A DNA stretch of 64,000 nt from Adineta ricciae (GCA_905250025.1 CAJNOJ010000298.1:21647-85646); one strand, 5' to 3'. Counted from the stretch's first letter, positions 44,486-55,900 are shown. The notes: generated by a model not told the origin, from the letters alone. Made by a program: numbers and translations.

Positions 44486-45673
44486 TCAAACAACTTCGAT
44501 GATTGATGAATCGGATATGTTAATCGAAACTGAATCTAAATGAAAATCGACCCTTACTTGTTGATTTCGGTCAGAACAATGAAACTTACCATTAAAATAA
44601 TTGACTTTTCCTTTTCGTACACGAATTGTTTTATTGATGACCTGATCTTGTATTTCATTGATCTAAATGCTCAACCAATCATGAAAAATCATTCCTGATT
44701 CGATTAGACGCAATTACTTTTTGATTCCATACTACGATATTGATCGAACCACTTTCATCTTCGATTTTAAGACAACGACGTCGAATTTCTGCCCGAGTGA
44801 TTTCAGATGTTGTTGTAGATGTACCACGATCCAAGATGATTTTCCCTTCAACGTCTACCAACAAGGAAACGACAAGTTGCAACATGGTCGATTCAATCAC
44901 TTACCAACATAAGCATTATGAGCTAATTGTTGAGCATCACGAATTGTTTTTTTCATTATTTTGAACAATGGATTGAAGCCATTCGATTCGTATGGTTCGA
45001 TTCGAGTAGTTGCGGCCACTCGAATTTCGTAAATCGAATAATGTGTACGATAGCGTTCATCCGTTTTTTTTATCTGTCCATTTTCAATAACCACCTTCTA
45101 AAAGTAATTACGTTGTTTTTCTTTATATTTCTTTGTTTTTTGTTCTTACTCGATTCAATTCCATGAGAGGATGCGTTCGATCGATATCATCATTGAAAAC
45201 AACCACCTTGATTTCACCATTTCGGTCGCAAACGATTGCATCAAACACACGACCACTTGTTCCATAATGCCGAATAGAACTTCGGAAGATAGTTTTGCCA
45301 CGTATTCGAAATCTAAAATATGAACTGATAGTTAATCAATCAGTTTCATCACATCATTACCGCAAACTATCTTCATTCAAAGTATCGATTTCATCGAAGT
45401 TACTATTTTCTCGAGGAAAATATTGTTCAATCGTTTCTACAAAAAGAAATTTCTTTCTTCTGACATCACCAAATCCATCAACTCACTTTGCGTACTAACT
45501 GTTTCACCAGGAACAGATCTCATCGGTGTAGTTGATGCCGATTCAGTTTCATCATTCAATACGCGTACTGATGAATCTGATGATGATGATGGTGATGGTG
45601 ATGGTGATAGTGATGATGATGATGACGATGATGATGACTGTTGACCTTCAACAGAAACAGAAATTGCTCTCAT
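44486..45673 (-). CDS. RPA1-like single-strand DNA-binding protein with two OB folds
   Basis: Seven exons (minus): 45673-45487, 45436-45361, 45312-45150, 45097-44905, 44854-44718, 44662-44590, 44535-44486. Phases join to 292 residues ending at TGA. The N-terminus is a Ser/Pro-rich disordered tract. OB1 reads I-R-G-K-T-I-F-R-S-S-I-R, then V-F-D-A-I-V-C-D-R-N-G-E-I-K-V-V-V-F-N-D and H-P-L-M-E-L-N, closely following RPA1 DBD-A. OB2 reads A-Y-V-D-V-E-G-K-I-I, then R-R-C-L-K-I-E-D-E-S-G-S-I-N-I-V-V-W-N as in DBD-B. The zinc-bearing DBD-C and the N-terminal protein-interaction OB of true RPA1 are absent. ssDNA binding is expected. It lies just upstream of the DUF3987 gene on the same strand. Confidence 0.8.
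45570..45642 (-). repeat. TGATGA/TGATGG microsatellite coding a Ser/Pro tract
   Basis: Three-base repeats read on the minus strand as TCA/TCG/CCA codons, giving nine or more Ser followed by alternating Ser-Pro in the N-terminus of the RPA-like protein. It is in frame. Confidence 0.9.
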
Positions 45674-46030
45674 TATTTCTGATTTTTTTATTCAATTATG
45701 CGCTGAAAACCATACTTTGTTCTATCAATTTGTTGACTACCTAATAATCTCATACGAGCTCATCGATACAAGTGAAAATCTATCTCATATATTATCATTG
45801 ATCGTTCCTTTTCTTTTCACAGTAAAACAAATCTGAACTAAGTCCTTGTTGATTAACACGAATTAGAATTCATGCTTGTCGATACAATAGAAGCAGAGAG
45901 TTCAACATGTGAACATTTGTATGAGCAATCCTAATTATGTTCAAACAATTTCTTGTCACAGATGAATGTCAACTCATCAATATTCAAATCGCTCATATGA
46001 GATACGCTGTAAAAATGACTCAAACAATTT

Positions 46031-46382
46031 TCAATCAATTCTTTTTTTCTTGCCAAGACCAATGAAAATGAAATCAAATGCAAAGCAGAAAAAAAATGCG
46101 TATACAAAAATCATAAAGCGCATACGACTTTCATCAACTTCTTGAATCAAACCGTTGAGGTCATCCAATAAATCCGATGCAGATGTGTTGTTCAAGTTTA
46201 ATCTATCGTTATCAGCACTCTCAACATGAGCACCCTCAGTATTTCTTGCTCGTGGATTTTCATTTTCAGATTGATCTGAATCAGATGATAGCACTAGTGA
46301 AATCGAACAAATCTAGATTTCATTTTCAAAGCGATCAAAGATACTCACTGACACAATGACTTCTTTTGCTTTGTCGTGACAT
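46031..46382 (-). CDS. small tail-anchored membrane protein, family unknown
   Basis: Two exons, 46382-46349 and 46293-46031 (55-nt GT-AG intron), join in phase to 98 residues. The first exon gives M-S-R-Q-S-K-R-S-H-C-V. An acidic Ser/Asn-rich region and an amphipathic stretch (L-L-D-D-L-N-G-L-I-Q-E-V) follow. One hydrophobic segment (F-M-I-F-V-Y-A-F-F-F-C-F-A-F-D-F-I-F-I) is followed by G-L-G-K-K-K-R-I-D. The layout is that of a tail-anchored protein. Function unknown. It heads the minus-strand series that includes the RPA-like and DUF3987 genes, 357 bp upstream of the former. Confidence 0.45.
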
Positions 46383-46816
46383 TTTCTTTAGACAACTATT
46401 TCAATCTCTTCTTTTTCAGTGAATCCCTTTGTGCAACAATGCTAAATTAGCATTCTAATCAAAGCGCGAAAAACGAAAAGATACTCGACATCGGCGACTT
46501 AATTGATCTCATTAACAAATTCTATCTCAGATCTCGCTTCATTAGTAAACAAAAATTAAAAAAAGACACCAGTTTGAGTATCTCTCAAAGAACTATTTTT
46601 CAATCGTATAAACTTAGAGAAAAGTTTGCTAACCGAAACATTCATCAACTTGATGTTTTCATCAAGAACTATAGAGAAATCTGTAACTGTTAACACAATT
46701 CATTCACATGTATTTCCATTTCTCGACCTACTTCACCAACAACTTCACAGTCACCGACATGCAATACGAGATATTATTCTTTTACTAACTGTTTTTCGAG
46801 CAGGGGTTGGATGAAG
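46383..46816. other. intergenic, no gene recognised
   Basis: AT-rich, no coding signal. Confidence 0.35.
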
Positions 46817-46943
46817 TGGAAAGTGTTTGCGTTGTTGATGAAATTCGGTATCAGAAATAAACCAATCCATCATTGTTCATATGTGCCATTGATTGTTCTG
46901 TATGCTGCCGATGAATACATATCCGTTCTTCAGAATGACGAGC
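46817..46943. repeat. direct repeat, copy A (about 127 bp)
   Basis: By eye about 85 % identical to 47971-48097, in the same orientation. The shared core includes cattgattgttctdtatgct. It flanks decayed minus-strand coding. Not matched to any known element. Confidence 0.85.
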
Positions 46944-47939
46944 ACTTTTGTTTGTGAAGTTCAATTCAGGGTCTTTTTCGAAGAGATCGATAGGAAAGTA
47001 AGTGAAGACGTTCTTGTCAAAATTAGTTGTAGTAAACATGGTTCAATCAATCGTTCAAAACCTTATTCAAATCGATTGTATCATGAAACAGTTTTAGAAA
47101 TCTTTGTTTTGTCGAAAGAGGTGAAAATATTCGAGAATTCTCAACAGAAAGTATTGCGCATGCGTGTATTGGATGGAAGCTATCTTTAGTTGGAACTGAG
47201 CTTCTTCTTCTTTCGTAAATTTAGATTTAATCGTCGATGTCGCCGTAGAATTCGATGTCGTACCTAATCGTTCACGGACTATTTGATCAATGATCGTTTG
47301 ATCCCGTATAGATATAGAATCGAGATGGCTGTGAATCAACCATCCAGAAGCAGATTGTTTAAGAAGTTTGGATATTGGATAGTGAAGCGTTGTAGATCGA
47401 TGGTCATAAGTAAGAACTACTCACCTTAAAACCAACAAGAAATCGATTTAGCGAGAAAGAAGGTTTTGATTAAACCGCTTTCAAACAGAACATTTGCTTT
47501 CCTTCTTTGTTCGACATCCTGTGGATGACTAAAGAATCCGATGAATTCTAGTAAGAACGTCCACGTCGACTTGATGAGCCTGATATCAGTTTGGTCCAGT
47601 TGCATATCGAGCAGCTCATATTCGATTTCGATCGGTGAAAAGCAGACTTCGATAGACGTAGGGAATGTCAACGCGATGAGTAGTGGATCAACATTCTTTA
47701 GACGATTTTAAATTGCAAATGAATTGAATATAAGGAGTATGCTCTTTTTTACAATTGCAGTCCAGTTCATAAGTTGTGTGACATTGATCCAGCAGGAGTT
47801 TAGATAGGATATTCACGTCGGTGCTACGATCAGTTAGGAAAACGATAAGCATTTGCATTGAATGCAATCGAAAGATGGATTTAGTGGAGGAGGATGTTCG
47901 ATTAACAGGAAGAATCATTCGCAAGTTTAGTGAAAACAA
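46944..47939 (-). pseudogene. decayed or multi-exon minus-strand gene, family unknown
   Basis: Blocks of protein-like sequence follow each other on the minus strand. One at 47939-47690 contains S-M-Q-M-L-I-V-F-L-T-D and C-H-T-T-Y-E-L-D-C-N-C. It shifts frame by one base into a block at about 47690-47430 (I-E-I-E-Y-E-L-L-D-M-Q-L-D). A further block at 47339-47190 has a run of Thr/Ser and T-K-E-E-E-A-Q-F. The frame change at about 47695 has no splice signals, which suggests a disabled gene. The family is not recognised. Confidence 0.35.
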
Positions 47940-47970
47940 TCAAATTCGACCATGAATAAGATTATATGGA

Positions 47971-48097
47971 GTGGAGTGTTTACATTGTTGATGAAATTCC
48001 GTATCAGAAATAAATCAATCCATCGTGGTTCATATGTGCCATTGATTGTTCTTTATGCTGCCGATGAACACATGCCTATTCTTCGGAACAACGAATA
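47971..48097. repeat. direct repeat, copy B (about 127 bp)
   Basis: Partner of 46817-46943, offset about 1154 bp. The two copies bracket the decayed minus-strand gene. Confidence 0.85.
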
Positions 48098-48098
48098 A

Positions 48099-48530
48099 AG
48101 AAAAGCTGAGATACGTAAATACAAAATTGATTATGGTGATTATCACAAATCACAGCATTTTTCTGATGCATGTGCACCATCTGAAGAATATGCCGCTCAT
48201 GTTGACCGAAAACAGCACGGAATTGAAGAAGAAGACGATGATGGCGATCAATATGAAGATGATGATGAAGAGGAAAATATAAATGAGAAATTCATGGCTC
48301 GTTTTAATCTGCTGTCAGTTGAATTTGAACGTAAAACGACAAACGAAATTGCAATTTTGAATCTTGCTGCACAAGATTCTGATTTCAGAATTTGTTGGCA
48401 TCCTAATGTCATTACAGTACTTGATGACGATGAATTCGATTATGATAACGATGAGAATACTTCAAGCAATTTTTTTTTGTTAACAACTAATGGAACTAAG
48501 CTCCTCGACGAAAACAAATGTGATATCTGA
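48099..48530 (+). CDS. acidic protein fragment, family unknown
   Basis: The frame is open for 143 codons after a TAA at 48096, with the first ATG only at 48294. It opens R-K-A-E-I-R-K-Y-K-I-D-Y-G-D-Y, has a highly acidic stretch (E-E-E-D-D-D-G-D-Q-Y-E-D-D-D-E-E-E), then M-A-R-F-N-L-L-S-V-E-F-E-R-K and N-E-I-A-I-L-N-L-A-A-Q-D. It reads as real protein and may be a terminal exon or a transposon-derived fragment. It begins inside direct repeat copy B, so the 5' part may have been lost. Confidence 0.35.
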   Translation, partial: RKAEIRKYKIDYGDYHKSQHFSDACAPSEEYAAHVDRKQHGIEEEDDDGDQYEDDDEEENINEKFMARFNLLSVEFERKTTNEIAILNLAAQDSDFRICWHPNVITVLDDDEFDYDNDENTSSNFFLLTTNGTKLLDENKCDI

Positions 48531-49660
48531 TGAGTGCGAGAATGTGTATCCTTTACGTTATTCGGTTTCAAAAATAATCATTAACCAACTAATGTATTTT
48601 TCTCTGACAACTATATACATAAATTTAGAAGTTTGAACAGAATTCGTCCAAAACGATTAGAAAATAAAGCCATGATGCAAATGTAAAAACGTAATGTAAT
48701 CGCATGTCACAGACATTTGAAGAAATACTGGATTTTTTGTATTTGCTTTAATGAAACAAATCCGAAAGCTCTGCTGTTCAAATGACTAGCGAAATCGCGC
48801 GTGTGGTACTAATCAAGTACGAAATGTTCTTTGTTATCATGAAAATTGAATCCTCTGACGTACGAAACATTGTTTAGCGTTTCTTCCTTTTCTGTTTCCT
48901 CAAACGTTCTGATGGAAAAATGAAGTCCTAAAGATGAAATTATGAGGCGTCGTACATAAAATAATGTTGAACGACCTCAATCGTTGGAATCAAATGATGT
49001 GGTCATTTTATTCCCTCAAGATTCAAGCATTGATAGATGAGTACAGATTGAGAAACATCGTCATCTTCTGTTTTACCGGGAGAATGAATCTGAAGACATG
49101 GTCATATGATTAACAAAGCCTGTAAACTAAACTCATGTCTTAAAGATATTTGTCTGGTAATCAAAAAAAAAAAAAAAAAGAATCTTTTTGTTTATGACAT
49201 GAATGTTTCGCCACTAAAAAAAGCAGGTTGTTTTTCAACCTTTCTTTGCAAATGCATGCGAAAAGACGTTGATATGAGATGTGATTGGCTTAGATTGTAA
49301 TTGTGCAAGAATCGTCGGTAATCCAAAGAGCGTCAGAGTGTACGTTTTGAAGGCTTAGACTGTCTTCTCTTTCGTATTTATTCTTTGAAATTGTTGTTTT
49401 CAATTAATAAAAGAAAAAGTAAAAATATCCGTTGAATTCTTGACATCGAGGATTTGTTTTTTTCTTGTCATCATCATTTGTTCATTAGGACGAGAAAAAA
49501 AACAGCTCAATGAAATTGATTAAATAGATATGCATTATTTAAATAGCCAGATCTCATTAGAAAGTATCTCTTTCGATACATTTAAATAGGCAATGCTTTG
49601 TTTAAATAGCGAACGATTTAATTAAAAAGTATCTCTTTTGAGAAGCTACGCAAAATGATG
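48531..49660. other. intergenic with poly-A run and short AT-rich repeats
   Basis: A run of 17 A lies near 49163-49179. At about 49538-49640 a unit of roughly 40 bp (ttaaatagc ... aaagtatctcttt) occurs twice. No gene. Confidence 0.4.
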
Positions 49661-51039
49661 TTTTTCTTCAGGCAAATGGTGAATATAATCACTTAGTCGA
49701 GCCTGAAATGCTCAAAGTTCAACGATTCCGACGAATTCTCAAAGATCGTGTCGTCAACGAAACAGCTCCTATTCCAAAGATTTTCGATTAAGAAATGACT
49801 AAAGCACAATTCTCACCTGAAACACTTGTCAGTGTTCCATTGATTCGCCAGATTCGTAAGAGTTTTACTTCTCAATTCACATGTTCAGTCATGTTTGCCT
49901 AGAGCCGGTTTTGAACCAAGCAAGACAGAAATTAACACCTCCGCTTCTGGAGTCGATCTCATTTGACATCCCTGAGTCATATCAAACCACTGCTCAGGGT
50001 GGAGGTTTTTTGGTTTGCGACATATCAACGCGTCGTAGGCAAAGAATGGTGATCTTTGCTAGCCAAAAACAGCTCGAATTGTTATTCAACAGTGCCACTC
50101 TATTGATGGATGGGACGTTTTCGGCCACTCCACCGTTCTTTAATCAAGTGTTCACGATCCACGGGCATAAGTACGACAGCAGTGAGATGAACTAATTGGA
50201 ACCATGCAACATCCAGATTGAATTTTTCCAGATTTGCCGTGTTGCTTTTGCCTCTTAACCGATCGAAAAAAGCGACATATCAAGATTTGTTTCAAGAGTT
50301 GAAAGATGTGGCTGCACGGAAGAATCTGGTTTGGAAACCTGAACGAATCATTAAAGATTTCGAAGGTGGTCTTGTTTCTGCAATCTCTGTCGAAGTAAAT
50401 CAAACCAATCGTCTTAACTAACAGCGCACGTTTTTTCATAGTTTCTTGAAACGATCCACCAAGGGTGTTTCTTTCATTACAATCAGGTTATTTACCGGCG
50501 CATTCAAACCTTCGGTTTATCTACATCTTACGCCGAAGACGAAGACACCAGGAGCTGCTGCCGGTCGCTGAAGTCGATACTTCTTTCTATCACTCACGTG
50601 CCACACAGAATACCAAGATGAAACAAGACTTGCGGCAGCTATTTCTGTATTTCTAGACATAGATTCTGCATGTACTCGTTTAGGTTTTCACAACAGATTG
50701 AACCGTCGTCTCGAACGAGCTCACGCCAACATCTGGTCGTTCATTCGTTGCGTCGTTAGTGAAGAAACTCGCTTCCAGCACGTGTTTGTTCGCTTACAAA
50801 CAGGCAATCAACGACGACCAAAAGCAAATTCTTCTGATCTTATTGAAAAACGAGTGAATACTCTCAACGAATGGTACAACAATCAAGAGATAGATGCAGA
50901 TGAGTTATTGGACGAACTCTCCTTTTTGATTGGAAAGAAAAAATTAATTCGATGTTCAAACAGTTTTCTCGCAACATTTGAAATTATTTGTATTTTAGTG
51001 GATTTTAATAATTGTCGTATTTCATCGTCTTCTCAATGA
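49661..51039 (+). pseudogene. second MULE transposase, decayed
   Basis: Plus-strand blocks in several frames spell a MULE transposase of a different lineage from the one at 39-41 kb. They are: a post-FLYWCH region (F-R-R-I-L-K-D-R-V-V-N-E-T-A-P-I-P); L-L-M-D-G-T-F-S-A-T-P-P-F-F-N-Q-V-F-T-I-H-G (first Asp, about 50110); L-T-D-R-K-K-A-T-Y-Q-D-L-F-Q-E-L; I-I-K-D-F-E-G-G (second Asp, about 50350); G-C-F-F-H-Y-N-Q; and the end F-H-N-R-L-N-R-R-L-E-R-A-H-A-N-I-W (about 50690). Frameshifts and in-frame stops (for example TAA in the segment near 49790) disable it. No FLYWCH finger remains upstream. Confidence 0.75.
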
Positions 51040-51327
51040 CTTCAATAAAAAAATCTCTAACAATCTCGAATCATTTCTGACTTTTCGATATTTTTATCTT
51101 CGATATCGTTGCGCGTCGATATTAATTACTTCGACATTTTATTGTCGATCTTTTTTCTATCGACATCCGTTTTTCGATGTTTCACCTTCGACCTTTTCCT
51201 CTTCGACGTCATTTCTCCCTACGTTATTAATGCATACCACGAAAGTTACTTTAATCACTTCTTTTTCTTCTGTTTTAGTGATAAATATTCCTGAAAAACT
51301 ATCGATACTTTTGCAAAAATCAAAATT
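51040..51327. other. low-complexity TCGA-rich spacer
   Basis: From 51080 to 51220 the motif TCGAC/TCGAT recurs every 10-20 bases in T-rich DNA. No coding signal. Confidence 0.5.
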
Positions 51328-52119
51328 TTTCTGCAAAATCTTAATTCGACTGATATACATCAACTTCGAAATGAAATCATTGCAACACGATTATTCATCT
51401 TCTTATTATATATTTCTTTAACTATTCTTATTCTATACGCGTCATTAATTAACATTATTAAAACTATTAATATTGAAAACCCTTCTTATCATGATTATTT
51501 ACAATTATATTCTAAACATTCGCAAACACTAGCATGTCCTTGTCAAAGAATTTCAATTAATTATGAAAAAATAATTTCCATTGTTTATACATTACATCAA
51601 GTATGTGATAATAAATTTATAAGTGATCAATGGATTAATTATCTTGATACGTTATCCAAGGGTTTCTTGTGACAGGAACATATTCATTTCAAGCATTACG
51701 TGGATTTTGTAAATTAATCAGTCAAGCAATATCGGGAAGTATAGTTCGATTTAATTCAAGTCAAGATGTTAGTGGATCTGTAACACGTAAAGATTTACTT
51801 AAATCATCAATGATAAATAATTTTTTATTTTCTCTTAATACGATTCGAAAAACAACTCAAGCTAATGCTTTAGTCTCTGCTTTACAAACAAACTATTTAT
51901 TGAAACTTTCAAATGCTCCGATTCCTGTTATATCAATTTGGTTAACATATTCGAATTGTAGTTGTTCTTTTACACCGACATGTATTCTTCCACCATTTAC
52001 ATATCTATCTGCTGATTTGAAAAGATTCTTCTTTATTCCAGGTTTCTATCGGGGATGTTATATAATTGAATCATTATTGCAATCTGATCTTCGATGTTTT
52101 TATGATGACATTTGTCTTA
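51328..52119 (+). pseudogene. bdelloid-type membrane protein pseudogene
   Basis: The plus frame from 51328 gives a single TM segment (T-R-L-F-I-F-L-L-Y-I-S-L-T-I-L-I-L-Y-A-S-L). It is followed by L-Y-S-K-H-S-Q-T-L-A-C-P-C-Q-R-I-S-I-N-Y and Q-V-C-D-N-K-F-I-S-D-Q-W-I-N-Y-L. A stop/frameshift near 51668 breaks it, and the next frame continues with T-T-Q-A-N-A-L-V-S-A-L-Q-T-N and C-S-F-T-P-T-C and F-I-P-G-F-Y-R-G-C-Y-I-I-E-S-L-L-Q-S. I recall this as a repeated, uncharacterised extracellular family in bdelloids. It is then cut by the foldback element at 52120; a short remnant may continue after 52740. Confidence 0.6.
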
Positions 52120-52740
52120 CGAGAGAACCGTTCGAGGTGATTAACAGGTTTAGGTCTCATCTTTTGGTGGTAGATAGTCCTCGATGAGGTATGAAAAACC
52201 TCAAGAGGATTCGAGCCCATGGGCCTTTTATCTAGAGTTATAGATGTTTTACTGAAGTTTTTGCATAGAGCTAGGTATCTAACAACAGATCGAATATTCG
52301 TATCTAGAACTGAAACTTTGGTTACAGACAGGTCTATAGACAAGGGTAATACCCTGAAAATTTCAGCTCTAAAGAAGGCTTCCTTCCCAAGATACTAAAA
52401 CTTCAAAAAATCACCCGTATTTTAGGAAAGATGCTAGAGCTCTTCTTTGTTTCAAGCTTTAATATTTTGGGAAGGAAGCCTTCTTTAGAGCTGAAATTTT
52501 CAGGGTATTACCCTTGTCTACAGACCTGTCTGTAACCAAAGTTTCAGTTCTAAATACTGATATTCGATCTGTTGGTAGATACCTAGCTCTATGCAAAAAC
52601 TTCAGTAAAACATCTATAACTCTAGATAAAAGGCCCATGGGCCCGAATCCTCTTGAGGTTTTTCATACCTCATCGAGGGCTATCTACCATCAAAAGATGA
52701 GACCTAAACCTGTTAATCACCTCGAACGGTTCCCTCGTTA
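52117..52740. mobile_element. foldback MITE with TTA target-site duplications
   Basis: The element spans 52120-52737 (618 bp), flanked by TTA at 52117-52119 and 52738-52740. The two halves are near-perfect reverse complements with no net indel: position i pairs with 104857-i. Ends start CGAGAGAACCG on the left and, read inward, CGAGGGAACCG on the right. Arms extend to about 52413 and 52444, with a loop of about 30 bp. It encodes no transposase; the openings inside it are mirror images of each other. A 3-bp TTA duplication is typical of PIF/Harbinger-type insertion, so mobilisation by such a transposase is inferred. Confidence 0.85.
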
Positions 52741-52940
52741 GTCGATGTTTTACAAAGATTTTCTTCGATTTCACTGTGTTCAACTCATTTGAAATGTTTC
52801 CAGGTGAAACCCAAAGATTCTTTAATTATGAAAGAGATGATCGTTGTCTTGGACATACGAAATCAAGAAAACAAATTGTGCACAACGTACAAACTATCGA
52901 TTTTATTCGAACACAAAAAAAAAGTAATAAACAATCAAAT

Positions 52941-55900
52941 TCAGTTTAAACTAAGAGTAGACGACGATGAAGTTGAATTACAAAGTTCATTGAACAACAA
53001 ATTCAATTGTTGTCTTGCTTCGTGCGCTTTTTTGAAATATTCTTGTGCTTTTGAGTTGTCACCCATTCTTTCGTACGTTAAACCAATATGATCACATGTC
53101 TCGGCTATATCAAGATAATTCGGTGGTTGATATTTTTCTCGGATTTCAAGTGCTTTTTGGTAGTTTTCCAGAGCTTTTGAATGTTCATCCATATTTAAAT
53201 ACACTCCACCGATGTTGTTATAAACTTTGGCGAGATTTGGGTCTGTAGATGGTGAATTTTTACGTAGAATTTCCAGTGCCTTATACAAGTACTGAAGAGC
53301 GCTAGGATAGTCGCTTTTATGAGAATATATAGGACCAATGTTGTTGTATCTCATAGCTTGACTGAGATAAGTAGATGGCAAAGACTTAGGAAAACTTTCG
53401 AGAACTTTATCGTAATTTTCAAGAGCTTTTGACTGATTATCCATATGAGAATACACTAAACCGATGTTGTTTCGAGTGTTGGCTAAATTGAGATGAGTCA
53501 AGTGGGAGTTTTTCTCGAGAATTTCATAGGCCTTGTTATAGTTTTCGAGAGCTTTTGACTCATCACCCATACGAGAATACACTGAACCTATATTGTTGTA
53601 ACTTTTTGCTAAATCTGGATGTGTCGACGGCAGAACTCTGCGTCGAATTTCGAGAGTCTTGTTGTAATTTTCGAGAGCAATTGTGTATTTTCCCATAGAA
53701 GAATATATCCAACCTATATTGTTGTAGCTCATGGCTATATCTGCATGGATTCGTGGCAATACTTTCTCTTGAATTTCAAGGGCTTTCTTCTGATTTTGAA
53801 GGGCTTTTGAATAATCACCAACACGAAAATGCACTAGAGCTAAATTGTTGTAGCTTGTGGCTAAGCTCCGATGGCTTGATGGTAAGATTTTCCGTTTGAT
53901 TTCAAGTGCTTTCTTTTGACTTTCCAAAGCTCTTAAATAATCACCCATTTCAGCATACACTAAACCTATATTGCTGTAGCTTGCAGCCAAATCTCCATGG
54001 ATTGATGGCAATACTTTCTCTTGAATTGCAAGTGCCTTCTTGTAATATTCCAGAGCCCTTGATTGTTGGCCAATACCAGAGTACAGCGAACCAATATTAT
54101 TATAGGTTGTGGCCAAACTTGGATCAGTCAGCGACAGTACTTTCTGTTGAATCCCAAGTGCCTTGTTGTAGTTTTCAAGTGCTGTTAAATAATCACCCAT
54201 ATCAGAATACACTGAACCTATATTGTTATAGGTTGTGGCCAAATCTGGATGAGAGAGAGACAATACTTTCTGTTGAATTTCGAGTGCCTTGTTGTAATTT
54301 TCGAGAGCTCTTGAATAATCACCCATCCGGGAATACACTAAACCTATGTTATTGTAGGTTGTTGCGAAATTTGGATGAGCAGATTGCAAAATCTTTCGAT
54401 AAATTTCAAGTGCCTTATTGTAATATATGAAAATTTTTGAATGATCACCCATGCGAGAATATATTGAACCTAGCTCCATGTAGCTTGTGGCTAAATCTGC
54501 ATGGATTGGTGGCAGTACTCTCTCTTGAATATCAAGTGCCTTCTTCTGATTCTCCAGAGCTCTTGAATGATTACCCATACGAGAATAGGTTAAAGCTATG
54601 TTGCTATAGCTGCGGGCTAAATCGGTATGAGTCGGCGGTAATATTTCCTCTTGAATCTGAAGTGCTTTGTTTTGATTTTCCAGAGCTTTTGGATGATCGC
54701 CCATACGAGAATATATCGAACCTATATTCGTGTAACTTATGGCTAAATCCGGATGAACCGATGATAACACTTTCTGTCGAATTGCAAGTGCTTTTCTTTG
54801 ATTTTCCAGAGCTTTTGAATCATCACCAATATAAGAATACAATAAACCCATATTACCATAGGTTCTAGCTAAATCTGCAGATCTGGATGGCAGAATTTTG
54901 AGTTGAATTTTGATAGCCTTTTTGTAGTATTCGAGAGCTTTTGTGGATTCCCCCATATCAGTATATACCGAACCAATATTGTTGTAGCTCATGGCTAAAT
55001 CGGGATGTGTCGGTGGTAATACTCTCTGTCGAATTTTAATTGCTTTCTTTTGATTTTCCAGAGCTTTTAAATGATCACTCATGCTCGAATACACACCAGC
55101 GATGTTGTTGTAAGCCGATGCTAAATAAGGATGAGTCGGTGGCAAAGTTTTTCTATATATTCTCAGTGCCATTTTGTAGACTTCAAGAGCTCTAGAATAA
55201 TTGCCCATATGATCATAAACACCAGCGATGTTGTTGAAAATGCTGACTGAATCTGGATGATCAGGAGACAAAGATTGTTGTTGAATCGCTACTGCTTTAT
55301 TGCAGTTTTCAACAGCTTTCGAGTATTCGCCCATACGCAAGTACTCTAAGCCTATGCTGCTGTAAGTCTTGGCGGTATTGGAATGAGTGGGTGACAACGA
55401 TTTGGTATAAATCTCGAGTGTTTTATAGTAGTTCTCGAGAGCTCTTGAATGCTCACCCATACTGGAATACACGGAACCTATGTTGTTATAAGTGGGGGCT
55501 AAACATAGATCATTCGACGATGCAGACCTCTGACAAATTTCCAAAGCTTTGTTGTAGTTTTCAAGAGCTCTGAATTGTTCTCCCATATGTGAATACGCTA
55601 CACCTATATTATTATAACTTCTGGCCAAATCTGATTCGATCGACGACTTGAGCAAAATGTCAAGAGCCTTATTGTGGTTTTCAAGAGCTCTTGAATATTC
55701 GCCAGTATCAATGTATACTGAACCTATGTTGTTGTAAGTTGTAGCGAAGTCTGAATGAGCGGATGGTAAAGCTTTCTGCTGTATTTCAAACGCTTTATTG
55801 TAATTTTCAAGAGCAGTCGCGTATTCACCCATGCCAGAATATGCTGAGCCAATATCGTTATATGTCTTAGCTAAATCTGGATGAGGTTGGGAAAAGACTT

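Noticed and set aside
44311-44493. Possible exon linking the RPA-like and DUF3987 genes into one fusion
   Set aside because: The RPA-like exons run to an in-frame TGA at 44486 and no phase-compatible exon joins the two, so I kept them separate.
52074-52343. Opening of 89 codons (-), and its mirror at 52514-52741 (+)
   Set aside because: The two are reverse-complement copies of the MITE arms, not genes.
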